DNA from: Occallatibacter sp.
GTDB lineage: Bacteria; Acidobacteriota; Terriglobia; Terriglobales; Acidobacteriaceae
Reading direction: 5' to 3'
Length of the DNA stretch: 64,000 nt
Assembly: GCA_031296215.1 (NCBI GenBank)
Contig: JARLGE010000114.1
Location: forward strand, 62,001 to 126,000
Every line of letters starts with the position of its first letter. Positions within the stretch are counted from its first letter, which is position 1. A program made the translations under genes and the position numbers. The notes under the pieces are model-generated. The model was not told the origin of the DNA, did not search any database, and was given only the letters and a program-made list of their open reading frames with translations. This document shows positions 8,931 to 18,739 of the stretch, piece after piece.

Positions 8931-10172
8931 ATGAAAGAGGAAGTTTTGCGGCGGGGAGTTAGCCGGCGGGATTTTGTGAAGAGCGCGGGAGCTGTGGCCC
9001 TGGCGCATTCCTCGCTGGGGACTTCGCAGGAGGCTGTGCGGCGGATGGCGGCGAAGCGGACGCTGGCCTACGTGGGCACGTATACCGGCGCATTTGGGGC
9101 GGGAAGCAATGGCGAGGGGATTTACCGGTTCGAGATGGATGCGGCGACGGGCGAACTGACGCGGCGCAAGCTGGTTGCGAAGACACCCGATCCATCTTGG
9201 ATTGCGATTCATCCGTCGAAGAAGTATCTCTACGCGGTGAATGAGGTGAGCGATTACGGCGGGAACAGCGGGTCGGTGAGCGCGTTTGCGATCGATCAGG
9301 CGAGCGGGGATTTGACGGCTCTGAACGTGGTGAGCTCGGAGGGCGCAGGGCCTTGCTATCTGAGCATCGATGCGCTAGGGAAGCACGCGTTTGTGGCGAA
9401 TTATGGCGGCGGGAGCGTGGCGGTGTTGCCGATTCTTGAAGGCGGACTGCTGGGAACTGCGACGGGCGTGCATCGCGATAGCGGGCGTCTGGGCGCTGCG
9501 CAAGCGACGGATGCGCCGGCAGGCAGCTTTGCCGTGAGCGGGCACGACGCCCCGCACGCGCACATGATTGCGCCTGACCCGCAGGGGAGATTTGTGTTGG
9601 CGACGGACCTGGGGCAGGATGGAATCTATGTCTATCGCGTGGATGCGAACACGGCAGCGGTGAGCTTCGGGGACGAAGTGCTCGGTGCGCAGTTGCCATC
9701 GGGCGATGGGCCGCGGCACTTTGCTTTTCATCCCAACGGCCGTTGGTTCTACTCGATTCAGGAAGAGGCTGCGACGGTTGTGTTCTTCCATTACGACGCG
9801 TCGACCGGGACGCTCAAGGCCGAGCAGACGGTTTCCGCTCTGCCTGCGGGATTCGGAGGAACGAGCTTCGCTTCGGAGATTCTGATTTTGCCGGATGGGA
9901 GATTCTTGTATGCGGCACACCGGCTGCACGACACGATTTCGGCGTTCTCGATCGGCGCGGATGGCAGGCTGAAGTGGATTGGAGAGACATCGACGATGGG
10001 CGATTATCCGGGGCAGTGCCGGATTGCGCCGGGCGGGGATTTTCTCTACGCATGCAACCGTCGCAGCGACAGCATCACCTGCTTCAGGATTCATCGCGAG
10101 TCGGGCCTGCTTCAGTTCACGGGCCAGTACACGGCGGTGGGAAGCCCGGCGAGCATTACGTTTCTGAGTTGA
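8931..10172 (+). CDS. Secreted lactonase-family seven-bladed beta-propeller (6-phosphogluconolactonase-like)
   Basis: About 413 residues. The N-terminus has a twin-arginine-like signal (VSRRDFVKSAGAVALAHSS), so export by Tat is likely. The rest is a seven-bladed propeller of the lactonase (Pgl/YbhE) family: repeated units such as PSWIAIHPSKKYLYAVNEV, GPCYLSIDALGKHAFVANYG, DAPHAHMIAPDPQGRFVLAT and GPRHFAFHPNGRWFYSIQEE. Cytoplasmic members hydrolyse 6-phosphogluconolactone; exported members have unproven substrates, perhaps free lactones. The start is uncertain: ATG 8931 has GAGG nine bases upstream, while ATG 8922 and TTG 8916 are also in frame. It stands 159 bases after the permease, separated by a hairpin repeat, and converges with fhs. 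Confidence 0.85.
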   Translation: MKEEVLRRGVSRRDFVKSAGAVALAHSSLGTSQEAVRRMAAKRTLAYVGTYTGAFGAGSNGEGIYRFEMDAATGELTRRKLVAKTPDPSWIAIHPSKKYLYAVNEVSDYGGNSGSVSAFAIDQASGDLTALNVVSSEGAGPCYLSIDALGKHAFVANYGGGSVAVLPILEGGLLGTATGVHRDSGRLGAAQATDAPAGSFAVSGHDAPHAHMIAPDPQGRFVLATDLGQDGIYVYRVDANTAAVSFGDEVLGAQLPSGDGPRHFAFHPNGRWFYSIQEEAATVVFFHYDASTGTLKAEQTVSALPAGFGGTSFASEILILPDGRFLYAAHRLHDTISAFSIGADGRLKWIGETSTMGDYPGQCRIAPGGDFLYACNRRSDSITCFRIHRESGLLQFTGQYTAVGSPASITFLS

Positions 10173-10197
10173 CGGCCTCGGCAGACACCGCTTCGCA

Positions 10198-11835
10198 TCA
10201 GACGCCTGTGATGGCGCCGTTTTCGTCGACATCGATGGCCAGCGCGCGCGGGGCGTGGGGCAGGCCAGGCATGAGCATCATGTTGCCGGCGATGGCAACC
10301 ACGAAGCCTGCGCCGGCGGCGAGCGATGCATCGGTGATGTTGAGCGTCCAATCGGTGGGAGCACCGGTGATTTTGGGGTTGTCGGTGAGCGAGTACTGGG
10401 TCTTGGCGATGCAGACGGGCAGCGAGGCGAATCCCCATTCCGCGTAGCGCGCGAGTTTGGCGCGGGCCTGATCGCTGAGGGAGACTCCGGCCGCGCCATA
10501 GACCTGGGCAGCAACCTTATGGATTTTTTCTTCGAGCGTGTCCTCAAGCGCGTAGACGGGATGGGCGTTGGGCTTGGGATTGGCTTCGATGGCGAAGACG
10601 ACCTTTTGCGCCAGATCGACCGCGCCGCGGCCGCCCTTGGCGAAGGCTTCGACGATGGAGCAGGCGACGCCTTGCTCATGGCATTCATCGGCGATCGCGA
10701 TCAACTCCGAAGGCTGATCGGAGGGGAAGTGGTTGACCGCCACCACGACCGGAACGCCAAAGTTCCTGAGTGCGGCGATGTGGTGAGCGAGGGTGGAGAA
10801 GCCGGCCGCGAGCGATCCCTGGCCCTGGGCGCACAGGCTCTGCACGGACGTGACGAGCACGGCGACGGCGGGGCGGACGCCGGAGGAGCGCATGACGATG
10901 TCGAAGTATTTTTCCGCGCCCAGGTCGGAAGCGAAGCCGGCTTCGTTGACGACGTAGTCGGCGAGACGAAGGGCCATCTGCTGGCAGAGGACGCTGCTGG
11001 TGCCGTGGGCGATGTTCGCGAAGGGGCCGGTGTGAACCAGCGCGGGTGTGCCTTCGGTGGTCTGCACCAGGTTGGGCAGAATGGCGTCGCTCAGCAGGGC
11101 CATCATGGCGCCGGTTGCGCCCATAGCGGCGGCGGTGACGGGGCGGCCGGAGCGGGAGACGCCGACGACGATGGCGCCGAGGCGGCGGCGGAGGTCGGCG
11201 AGGCTGGTGGCGAGGCCGAGGATGGCCATGATCTCCGACGCGGCGGTGATGACGAAGCCGGTTTCGCGGCCGGCGCCGTCGCCCTTGGAACCGAGCGCGA
11301 TGGAGATGCGGCGCAGGGCGCGGTCGTTGACGTCGAGCGCGCGCGGCCAGGAGATTTGCGCGGGGTCGAGATCGAGGTCGTTGCCGTGGAAGAGGTGGGA
11401 GTCGACCATGGCGGCGAGCAGGTTGTGCGCGGCGGTGATGGCGTGGAAGTCGCCGTGGAAGTGGAGATTGATCTTCTGGCTGGGCTCGACTTGCGAGAGG
11501 CCGCCGCCGGCCGCGCCGCCCTTGAGGCCAAAGACGGGGCCGAGGGAGGGCTCGCGCGAGGTGACGATGGACTTGCGGCCGATGCGCTCCAGGCCCTGCG
11601 CCAGGCCGATGGAGACCACGGTCTTGCCTTCGCCGGAGACGGTGGGAGTGGTGGCGGTGACCAGGATGAACTTGCCGCGGACGGGGAAGGCCGGGTCGGC
11701 GAGCAAATCGAGCCTGAGCTTGGCGCCGTGAGCACCGAGCGTCTCGTAGTGATGCGGGGCTAGATGAAGCTTGGCGGCGATGTCCTGGATGGGAAAGAGG
11801 GCAGTTTTCTCGACTGGCAGAAGTGCGGTCGTCAT
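10198..11835 (-). CDS. fhs: Formate-tetrahydrofolate ligase
   Basis: A 545-residue enzyme joining formate to tetrahydrofolate with ATP to give 10-formyl-THF, feeding one-carbon metabolism in the cytoplasm. The ATP-binding loop is TPTVSGEGKTVVSIGL near residue 66, followed by the family-specific REPSLGPVFGLKGGAAGGG. Other conserved stretches are NLHFHGDFHAI, AAHNLLAA, VHTGPFANIAHG and NEAGFASDLGAEK. The length matches the usual 540-560. The start at 11835 is chosen because GGGAG lies five bases upstream; a longer frame to 11868 lacks this. It is a single gene convergent with the lactonase and downstream of nothing obviously related. Confidence 0.97.
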   Translation of the reverse strand: MTTALLPVEKTALFPIQDIAAKLHLAPHHYETLGAHGAKLRLDLLADPAFPVRGKFILVTATTPTVSGEGKTVVSIGLAQGLERIGRKSIVTSREPSLGPVFGLKGGAAGGGLSQVEPSQKINLHFHGDFHAITAAHNLLAAMVDSHLFHGNDLDLDPAQISWPRALDVNDRALRRISIALGSKGDGAGRETGFVITAASEIMAILGLATSLADLRRRLGAIVVGVSRSGRPVTAAAMGATGAMMALLSDAILPNLVQTTEGTPALVHTGPFANIAHGTSSVLCQQMALRLADYVVNEAGFASDLGAEKYFDIVMRSSGVRPAVAVLVTSVQSLCAQGQGSLAAGFSTLAHHIAALRNFGVPVVVAVNHFPSDQPSELIAIADECHEQGVACSIVEAFAKGGRGAVDLAQKVVFAIEANPKPNAHPVYALEDTLEEKIHKVAAQVYGAAGVSLSDQARAKLARYAEWGFASLPVCIAKTQYSLTDNPKITGAPTDWTLNITDASLAAGAGFVVAIAGNMMLMPGLPHAPRALAIDVDENGAITGV

Positions 11836-11951
11836 ACGGGCTCCCAACTGATTACCGCGGAATACCATACTCCGTCAGGTTGGCAGCAAGGTGTGACGGA
11901 TGAACATTGCAGGCGGATGCAGGACACAGTCTTGCGCCCGCCTGGGACGGC

Positions 11952-14780
11952 CTATTTTGGCAAGGCGTTGAGCTTGTCGAGGGTGCGCTTCAGGTCGTCG
12001 AGCTTCTGGCCGGCTTCGGAGAGCTTTCCTTCCGATGTGAGGCGCTGGTAGTCGGCGAAGTCCTTGCCGGCCTGGGCGACCAGGGATTTGAGGTTGTCCG
12101 CGGGTTGGGACTGGGCTGGTGCGCCGGGCTGGGGCGCGGCGTGGGGGGCTTCGGTTGAGCTGAGGGAGGAAGACTCGGAGCCAAAGAGGGAAGCGAGGGC
12201 GGCCTCGAAAGTGGGGGCGTAGGCCAGCCGGTCCTGCAGGGCGAGCACGACCAGGCGCAGCTCCGGCATGGGACTGCGCTCGGCCTGCAGGTAGATGGGC
12301 TCGGCGTAGAGCAGGGCGCGGCCGCAGGGGATGACCAGCAGGCTGCCGCGGCGCACGTGGGAGCCCTGCTGATTCCAAAGGGTGAGCTGCCCGGAGAGCT
12401 GGGCGTTCTGGTCGATGCGGGCTTCGATTTGCTGTGGCCCGTCGACCAGGCGGGTCTTGGGGAAGTCGTAGACCACTGAGGTGCCGTAGTGCTCGCCGTC
12501 GCTGCGGCCGGCGATCCAGCCTATGAGGTTGTTGCGGTTGGCGGGCGTGAAGGGCAGAATCTCTACGAACTCCAGGCCGTCTTCTCCGGGCAGCTTCATC
12601 AGCACAAAGTTGGGCTGTATGGGCTGTGTGGTCTGCTCGCCGCCCTGGGCCATGCCGGTCTCCGTGGCGACGGTCCACAGGTCCTCTCGGTTGTAGAAGA
12701 CCTCCGGATTGGTCATGTGGTAGAGGCCGTAGACCTCGGCTTGCAGGCTGAGCAGCAGCTCGGGGTAGCGGACATGCTTACGCAGCCAGGCGGGCATGGC
12801 CGAGGCGTCTTTGAACAGGCTGGGAAAGATGCCGCGATAGGCTGCGAGGATGGGATCGTTCTGGTCGAAGACGTAAAAGGTAACTGTTCCGTCGTAGGCG
12901 TCCACAACCACCTTGACGCTGTTGCGCATGTAGTTGAGGGGGACATTGTCGACGCTGCGATGGACGGAGTAGGGATAGGTGTCAGAGGAGGTGAAGGCGT
13001 CCATAATCCAGGAGAGGCGGCCGTCGTCGCCGACAACGATGTAGGGGTCCTGGTCGAAGGTGAGGAAGGGCGCCAAGGCGGCGACGCGGTCGCGCACGTT
13101 GCGGCGCATGAGTAGCCGGCTTTGGGCATTTACATCGTCGCTGAAAGGGAGCTTGGCGATGTCGCCGCGGTCGAAAGCGATGAGGATGCGGCGAAGAAAA
13201 CTGCCGATAACGATGCCGCCGGTGCCCTGGTACGAGGTGAGGTTGTTGCTCTGGCCTTCGGGGTAGTTGAACTCCTGTTGGCGGGTTTTCACATAGACAT
13301 CGGTGTTGGTCATCTCGCCGAAGTAGATCTCGGGGCGGGTGACGCTGAGAGAGGGAACGGAGCTCTGCACGGGCATGTTGCTGAGCATCAGCGTGGGCAG
13401 ACCTTCGCTGTCGAAGCCGTTGACGGGGTTCATGGTGATGCCGTAGCCGTGGGTGTAGATCAGCTTCAGATTGATCCAGTTGCGGCTGCTTTCGGGAAGC
13501 TTGTCGACGTTGAGCTCGCGCACCGCCAGCATCACCTCGCGCTGGTTGCCGTCGATCTGGTAGCGATCGATGTCGATGCCGGGAAAGTCGTAGTAGGTGC
13601 GAATCTCCTGAATCTGGCGCAGGGTGTCCTGCAGCGCGTTGACGTCCCACAGGCGGATGTTCTGCAGAGTGGGCTGATTGTTGGCGGGATCGGTTGCGCC
13701 CACGGTGATTTCGGCGGGGAATTCGCGCTGCGCGAAGGTGTCGAGGCCATAGGCCCGGCGGGTCATCTGGATGTTGTAGGCGATGAAGGGCTGCTCACGC
13801 ACCAGTTCGTTGGGCTTGACCAGGAAGCTAGTGACGTACCAGCCAGCCACGCCCGCCACGATATAGCAAACCGCGGCGGGAAGAACGGCGGCAATGAGCC
13901 AGCGGCCGCGCGGCTTGAAGACTCCGCCGGCAACGGCGATGAGCGCGCCCAGGGCAAGGGCCGCGGAGACAAACAACATGCCGGTAAGCGTGACGTGCGC
14001 GTCGGTGTAGGTAACACCGTCGAAGATGGTGTGGTGCTCGAACAAGAGTTCGAAGCGGCCGATGTACTCGCGCAGCGCCAGGACCAGGAGCAGAAAACCG
14101 GCCGAGAGGGAAACCTCGCGCCAGGGCAGCGGGATGCCGCCCGCGATGCGGCCGGTGAGGGCGCGTGAGCCGCCGCTGATGAGGATGAACAGGACGGCGA
14201 GAACGGCGGTGAGCACCGCCAGCGTTAGCAGCCAGCCGGCGAGCAGTTGCCAGGCGGGCAGCGTGAACAAATAGAAGTTGAGAGGGCGGCCAAAGATAGG
14301 GTCGGCGAAGGCGCCGGGCGAGCCTGCCGCGGCTTGCGGTGCGTACCAGTAGAGCGCCAGTGTGGTCCATTGGGCCTGCATCGCGGCGGCGGTGACCAGA
14401 GCGATGACCAGCGAGACGCCGATGGCGGCCAACCGAAGCACCGGCGCGACAGGTAGCTTAATCGGATTGCCGGCGATGAAAATGGTGTGATCTTCGGGGA
14501 GGTCGCCGGAGTGGGCGCGCTTGAAGGCGGAAAAGACGCCAAAGAGAAACAGGAACGTGACCACGGCAAAAGCGGCGAAGACGCCCCACTCGAGGCCGCG
14601 CGCCTTCCAAAAGACTTCAGAGTAGCCGAGAGAGCGGAACCAGAGCAGATCGACCCAGTAGGAGAGCGCAGTGCGGCTGCCGAAGACGATGACCGCCACC
14701 ACGGCGAAAACAAAAAGAAGAACGCGGCGGCGCGGCCGCGCGGGCTTTGCTGGAACAGGCCAATCGATCGATTCGTGCAC
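11952..14780 (-). CDS. UPF0182 family large membrane protein
   Basis: A 942-residue protein of the UPF0182 (COG1615) family, of unknown function. The first 320 residues contain about seven membrane segments (for example VLLFVFAVVAVIVFG near residue 20). A long extracytoplasmic region follows, with the family stretch IRLWDVNALQDTLRQIQEIR and YYDFPGIDIDRYQIDG. The C-terminal 90 residues are low-complexity (Ser, Ala, Pro, Gln) ending in a likely coiled coil (KSLVAQAGKDFADYQRL). The start is GTG 14780 with AGGTGGGG about seven bases upstream. Same strand as fhs with a 116-base gap. The length is in the family range of 880-1000. Confidence 0.93.
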   Translation of the reverse strand: MHESIDWPVPAKPARPRRRVLLFVFAVVAVIVFGSRTALSYWVDLLWFRSLGYSEVFWKARGLEWGVFAAFAVVTFLFLFGVFSAFKRAHSGDLPEDHTIFIAGNPIKLPVAPVLRLAAIGVSLVIALVTAAAMQAQWTTLALYWYAPQAAAGSPGAFADPIFGRPLNFYLFTLPAWQLLAGWLLTLAVLTAVLAVLFILISGGSRALTGRIAGGIPLPWREVSLSAGFLLLVLALREYIGRFELLFEHHTIFDGVTYTDAHVTLTGMLFVSAALALGALIAVAGGVFKPRGRWLIAAVLPAAVCYIVAGVAGWYVTSFLVKPNELVREQPFIAYNIQMTRRAYGLDTFAQREFPAEITVGATDPANNQPTLQNIRLWDVNALQDTLRQIQEIRTYYDFPGIDIDRYQIDGNQREVMLAVRELNVDKLPESSRNWINLKLIYTHGYGITMNPVNGFDSEGLPTLMLSNMPVQSSVPSLSVTRPEIYFGEMTNTDVYVKTRQQEFNYPEGQSNNLTSYQGTGGIVIGSFLRRILIAFDRGDIAKLPFSDDVNAQSRLLMRRNVRDRVAALAPFLTFDQDPYIVVGDDGRLSWIMDAFTSSDTYPYSVHRSVDNVPLNYMRNSVKVVVDAYDGTVTFYVFDQNDPILAAYRGIFPSLFKDASAMPAWLRKHVRYPELLLSLQAEVYGLYHMTNPEVFYNREDLWTVATETGMAQGGEQTTQPIQPNFVLMKLPGEDGLEFVEILPFTPANRNNLIGWIAGRSDGEHYGTSVVYDFPKTRLVDGPQQIEARIDQNAQLSGQLTLWNQQGSHVRRGSLLVIPCGRALLYAEPIYLQAERSPMPELRLVVLALQDRLAYAPTFEAALASLFGSESSSLSSTEAPHAAPQPGAPAQSQPADNLKSLVAQAGKDFADYQRLTSEGKLSEAGQKLDDLKRTLDKLNALPK

Positions 14781-15228
14781 GTGTTTACCCCACCTTGACT
14801 GCTGCTTCGATTGAAGAAATCCGGGGCCCGCGGGACGCCAGTTGTTTGGTGTCCGAACCGGGTTAACAGTCTCGCCAACTACACTTTAGTCCTTTCGTCC
14901 GGGTTTTGCAGGCGGGGGGGCGGGATTCCTGCTTTAGCGGCGCAGCTCTGGATTTGCGGCGGGGAGGTGGCCGCAGCCTACCTTTTCACCGCGGAGCGCA
15001 AGAGCATTGTGCAGTTCGATGCGTTTTGGTACTATGAATTCACACATGGTTCGCGCTGCCCAAAGCTCGTCTTGTTGTCGCCTGTCGAACATCTTCGACG
15101 GGTGTCCCTTCTAGTCTTCGATCTCCTTCGCAATCGATCTAGACGACTCGCCCGTTGCTGAACAGCCGGGCGTTTGTGCACGTGTTGCTCCGGCCTTCAG
15201 CGTTTCCCCACGAAACCAGGAGGTCACC
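14781..15228. other. Non-coding region before the sulfate operon
   Basis: This 448-base stretch separates the divergent UPF0182 gene and cysD and must hold both promoters. No open frame has coding character. A weak hairpin occurs at 15149-15172 (CGCCCG ... CGGGCG) followed by TTTG. The 11-mer GTGCACGTGTT occurs at both 14775-14785 and 15175-15185. I could not match a known cysteine or SAM riboswitch. Confidence 0.5.
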
Positions 15229-16218
15229 ATGCCGCTCGCAGAAGATGCGGTTCCGTCAACAACCGATTCCGCAACACTCTCCGGGCCCGAGCCTCTGCGT
15301 GGGCCGGAGCGGCTGAGCCATCTACGGCTACTGGAGGCGGAGAGCATCCACATTCTGCGCGAGGTCGCCTCGGAGTTCGAGCGGCCGGTGATGCTCTACT
15401 CCATCGGCAAGGACTCGTCGGTGATGCTGCGACTGGCGCAGAAGGCCTTCTTCCCAGGGCCGATTCCGTTTCCGCTGCTGCACATCGACACCGGGTTCAA
15501 GTTCGTCGAGATGATCGCGTTTCGCGACTGGATGGCGCGGCAAGTGGGCGCGGACCTGCTGGTATGGCGCAATGAAGACGCGATTGCGGCGGGGACCAAT
15601 CCCATCGCACTCGACACCAAGCGCTGCTGCGGCCTGCTTAAGACACAGGCGCTTCTCGATGCGCTGAAGCACTACAACTTCGACGCGGCCTTTGGTGGGG
15701 CGCGGCGCGATGAGGAGAAGTCGCGCGCCAAGGAACGCATTTATTCATTCCGCGACGGCGCGGGGCAATGGGACCCGAAGAACCAGCGACCGGAACTGTG
15801 GAACCTGTACAACGCGCGCATTCATCCCGGCGAAAGCATTCGCGTCTTTCCGCTTTCCAACTGGACGGAGATGGACGTGTGGCAGTACATCCACGAAGAA
15901 AAGATTCCGGTGGTCGATCTTTATTTCGCGAAGGAGCGGCCCATGTACGTGCGCCCAACGGCTTCGGGCCAGGATGGGCTGTTGCCGATCGAACAGGGTT
16001 TTGTGGCGCGGCTTGGCGAGAAACCGCAAATGGTCAAGTCGCGGCTGCGGTCGCTCGGTTGCAGTCCATGCACCGGAGCCATCCGGTCGGATGCGGAGAC
16101 GATTCCGGAGATCATTGCCGAACTGATTTCGTTTCGCTCCTCCGAACGAGCCAACCGCGTGATCGATCACGACCAGGAAGGATCGATGGAATTGAAGAAG
16201 CGGGAGGGGTATTTCTAG
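15229..16218 (+). CDS. cysD: Sulfate adenylyltransferase subunit 2
   Basis: A 329-residue PP-loop adenylyltransferase that makes APS from sulfate and ATP together with CysN. The PP-loop is [13 protein letters not shown] near residue 62. Other conserved parts are [39 protein letters not shown], and [15 protein letters not shown], and the C-terminus [13 protein letters not shown] and KKREGYF is typical. It is about 25 residues longer than the usual 300 because of an N-terminal extension of low-complexity character. The ATG has AGGAGGT six bases upstream, a strong ribosome site. It begins the operon cysD-cysN-cysH-permease. Confidence 0.97.
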   Translation: MPLAEDAVPSTTDSATLSGPEPLRGPERLSHLRLLEAESIHILREVASEFERPVMLYSIGKDSSVMLRLAQKAFFPGPIPFPLLHIDTGFKFVEMIAFRDWMARQVGADLLVWRNEDAIAAGTNPIALDTKRCCGLLKTQALLDALKHYNFDAAFGGARRDEEKSRAKERIYSFRDGAGQWDPKNQRPELWNLYNARIHPGESIRVFPLSNWTEMDVWQYIHEEKIPVVDLYFAKERPMYVRPTASGQDGLLPIEQGFVARLGEKPQMVKSRLRSLGCSPCTGAIRSDAETIPEIIAELISFRSSERANRVIDHDQEGSMELKKREGYF

Positions 16219-16240
16219 GGACTAGGGACCAGGAGCTGAG
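16216..16240. repeat. GGGACTAGGGA-type short intergenic repeat
   Basis: The 31-base gap between cysD and cysN starts with tagggactagggaccagg. The same degenerate theme (gggactaggga, agggaacaggga) occurs at 27783-27840, 30597-30632 and 36272-36300. Here the repeat runs into the ribosome-binding site of cysN. Confidence 0.45.
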
Positions 16241-16249
16241 GAGGCAAAT

Positions 16250-18016
16250 TTGCCGGTAGCGGAAGACAAGGGGAAAAAGTTTGAGATTGGAGAGTTTCTG
16301 GCGCTGGAGCGCGAGAAGGATCTGCTGCGCTTCTCGACAGCGGGCAGTGTGGACGACGGCAAATCGACGCTGATCGGGCGGCTGCTCTACGATACGCAGT
16401 CCGTCTATGAAGACCAGGTGCGGTCGATCGAGGGCAAGGGGACGACGGCTCCGGGGCAGATCGATTTCGCGCTGTTGACGGATGGATTGCGCGCGGAGCG
16501 CGAGCAGGGAATCACGATCGATGTGGCGTATCGCTACTTCTCGACGGCGCGGCGGAAGTTCATCATTGCGGACACGCCGGGCCACGAGCAGTACACGCGC
16601 AACATGGCCACCGGAGCTTCGACGGCGGACGCCGCGGTGGTGCTGATCGACGCGGCCAAAGGGGTGCTAATGCAGTCGCGGCGGCACGCGTACATTGCGT
16701 CGCTGCTGCGCGTCAAGCACGTGCTGGTGGCGGTAAACAAGATGGACCTGATTGGCTACGACGAGGAGGTTTTTCACGCGATCGAGCGGGGCTTTTCACG
16801 GGTTCTGGACGAAATTGCCGCCGACACGGGCAATGCAATGAGGGCGATTTTCGTTCCGGTGAGCGCGCTGGTTGGGGACAACGTGGTGCACAGGACCGGT
16901 CAGGCCGTTGGGCGCGGGCCTGGCGCCATGCCGTGGTACGCGGGGCCGTCTCTGCTGGAGCTGCTTGAATCGCTGCCGGCCGCGCTGGAGACGCACTCCG
17001 CGCCGTTCCGTTTTCCCGTGCAGCGCGTGCTTCGGCCCGACCACACCTTTCGTGGATTTGCAGGGCAGATTGCCTCGGGCACCATCCGCGTGGGCCAGCG
17101 GATCACGGCGCTGCCTTCCGGGCGCAGCGCGGAGGTCGAGCGCATTGTGACTTTCGATGGCGACCTCGAGCAGGCGCGCGCACCGCTTTCGGTGACGCTG
17201 GTGCTGAACCAGGAGGTCGACATCAGTCGCGGCGATCTGATTGCCGCAGCGGACGCGCCGCCGAGAGTCACGCGGCACATCGGCGCCTCGTTGGTATGGA
17301 TGGACCAGAGGCCGCTTGCGCTTCGCCGCCGCTACTTGCTCAAACACACCAGCCACACGGTCCCGGCTTTCATCACGTCTGTCGCGTATCGCACCAACAT
17401 CGGCACCCTCGCTCATGAAGCGGGCGACACGCTGGAGATGAATGCCATCGGGTCGGTTTCGATTGAGTTGCTGCGGCCCATTGCGCTCGATCTGTACGCG
17501 GAGAACCGCTCCACCGGAGCCTTTATCCTGATCGATGCCGCGACCAGCGGCACGGTGGCAGCGGGGATGATTACCTCTGTTGCCGACGACACATCGGACG
17601 GTGTGGACGAACCGGCTTACCTCTCCGGTCCGGTGACTGCGGCGGAGCGCGCGGCGCGCTGGGGACACCAGGGAGGCGTGCTCCGGCTGGACGGGCCGGC
17701 GGAGTTGATCAACCTGGTAGAGCGCTCGCTGTTTACGGCGGGGGTAATTACGCAGCGCATCGAGACCGCCAGTACAGGCGCGAATGACGCAGCGATTGCG
17801 AGGCCGGAGTTCGTGGAGGCGCTTAAGCGCCTGCAGGCGGAGGCCGGTTTACTGTTGCTCGAAGTGACTGTGAATGAGAGCGAGCAGTTGGTGGCGCGGG
17901 TTGGCAGCCGGCAACTGGTTCTTGACGACACCAATCGCAACGCCGCGGTTGCGGCCGTGCACCGGTTGTTGCATGAGGCAGAGATTCTGTACGACACAGA
18001 GAGGGCGGGACTGTAG
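16250..18016 (+). CDS. cysN: Sulfate adenylyltransferase subunit 1 (GTPase) with degenerate APS-kinase-like tail
   Basis: A 588-residue GTPase that drives APS formation by CysD. The G domain has GSVDDGKST at residues 32-40, DTPGHEQYTRNM and NKMDL; EF-Tu-like beta-barrel domains follow to about residue 430. Known CysN proteins end near 470, while CysNC fusions carry an APS kinase. Here residues 471-588 begin WGHQGGVLRLDGPAELINLV, which lines up with the start of an APS kinase (HQG, V-L-W-x-T-G-L-S-G-A-G-K-S-T) but the ATP-binding loop is gone. The tail is therefore probably inactive as a kinase. The start is TTG 16250, supported by GAGGAGG six bases upstream; no ATG fits. The gene ends directly at the cysH start. 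Confidence 0.95.
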   Translation: MPVAEDKGKKFEIGEFLALEREKDLLRFSTAGSVDDGKSTLIGRLLYDTQSVYEDQVRSIEGKGTTAPGQIDFALLTDGLRAEREQGITIDVAYRYFSTARRKFIIADTPGHEQYTRNMATGASTADAAVVLIDAAKGVLMQSRRHAYIASLLRVKHVLVAVNKMDLIGYDEEVFHAIERGFSRVLDEIAADTGNAMRAIFVPVSALVGDNVVHRTGQAVGRGPGAMPWYAGPSLLELLESLPAALETHSAPFRFPVQRVLRPDHTFRGFAGQIASGTIRVGQRITALPSGRSAEVERIVTFDGDLEQARAPLSVTLVLNQEVDISRGDLIAAADAPPRVTRHIGASLVWMDQRPLALRRRYLLKHTSHTVPAFITSVAYRTNIGTLAHEAGDTLEMNAIGSVSIELLRPIALDLYAENRSTGAFILIDAATSGTVAAGMITSVADDTSDGVDEPAYLSGPVTAAERAARWGHQGGVLRLDGPAELINLVERSLFTAGVITQRIETASTGANDAAIARPEFVEALKRLQAEAGLLLLEVTVNESEQLVARVGSRQLVLDDTNRNAAVAAVHRLLHEAEILYDTERAGL

Positions 18017-18715
18017 ATGAGCACTGCTGAGATTCAAACCGAAGTCGAAATCAAGCTGGATGCGGTGTGCGCGCTGCTCAAGCCTGAGATCACGGGACGC
18101 GGCGACGTTTGTCTCACGTGCAGCTTTCAGGCCGAGGATGTGCTGCTGACGAAGTTGGCGCTGGCGCTGGACCCGGCACTTCCGATCTTGTTCCTCGACA
18201 CCGGCTACCACTTTCGCGAGACCTACGAGTATCGCGACCGGATTGCCAAGGAATGGAACCTGAACCTGATCAACCTGCCCCCGGAGAAGACAGTTGCCGA
18301 GCAGGAGGCAGAGCATGGGCTGCTGTATCAATCGGCGCCTGACCAGTGCTGCAAGCTGCGCAAAGTGGAGCCGCTTTTTAAGGCGGTTTCGGGATATCGC
18401 GTGTGGCTGACCGGGCTGCGTAGGGAGCAGGCAAAGAGCCGCGCTGCGCTGGAGGAGTCGGCGCTGTTCGCGCTCCCCGGTGGCAAGCATGTGCTGAAGC
18501 TCGCGCCACTTGCGACCTGGACAACGCGCGACGTGTGGTACGCATGCGAGCAGCTTTCGATTCCGCTGCTGCCGCTCTACGCGCGGGGATACGCATCGAT
18601 CGGCTGCGAGCCATGTACTTCGCTTCCATTGGATGCGAACGATCCGCGGTCGGGGCGATGGGCCGGCCGCAAAGTTGAATGCGGCATTCACATTGAAGCA
18701 GCGCCGGCGCAATAG
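18017..18715 (+). CDS. cysH: Adenylylsulfate (APS) reductase, CysH family
   Basis: A 232-residue reductase that converts activated sulfate to sulfite with thioredoxin. The paired cysteines in SAPDQCCKLRKVEPLF near residue 110 and the pair GCEPCT near residue 197 are the iron-sulfur ligands of bacterial APS reductases; PAPS reductases lack them. The LFLDTGYHF and WLTGLRREQ motifs for the nucleotide are present. The ATG follows the cysN stop with no gap, so translation is probably coupled. Because APS rather than PAPS is the likely substrate, no APS kinase is needed, which fits the broken kinase-like tail of CysN. Confidence 0.95.
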   Translation: MSTAEIQTEVEIKLDAVCALLKPEITGRGDVCLTCSFQAEDVLLTKLALALDPALPILFLDTGYHFRETYEYRDRIAKEWNLNLINLPPEKTVAEQEAEHGLLYQSAPDQCCKLRKVEPLFKAVSGYRVWLTGLRREQAKSRAALEESALFALPGGKHVLKLAPLATWTTRDVWYACEQLSIPLLPLYARGYASIGCEPCTSLPLDANDPRSGRWAGRKVECGIHIEAAPAQ

Positions 18716-18739
18716 GACGGACGAGACGGAGTCTACGGA

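Noticed and set aside
10255-11763. 502-residue open frame on the plus strand
   Set aside because: It lies wholly antisense to formate-tetrahydrofolate ligase, which has all family motifs. The frame is Gly/Asp/Glu/Ala-rich as expected from an antisense shadow in high-GC DNA.
14781-15228. Cysteine or SAM riboswitch ahead of cysD
   Set aside because: Only a weak six-base stem is visible and none of the conserved core sequences of known sulfur riboswitches could be found by eye.
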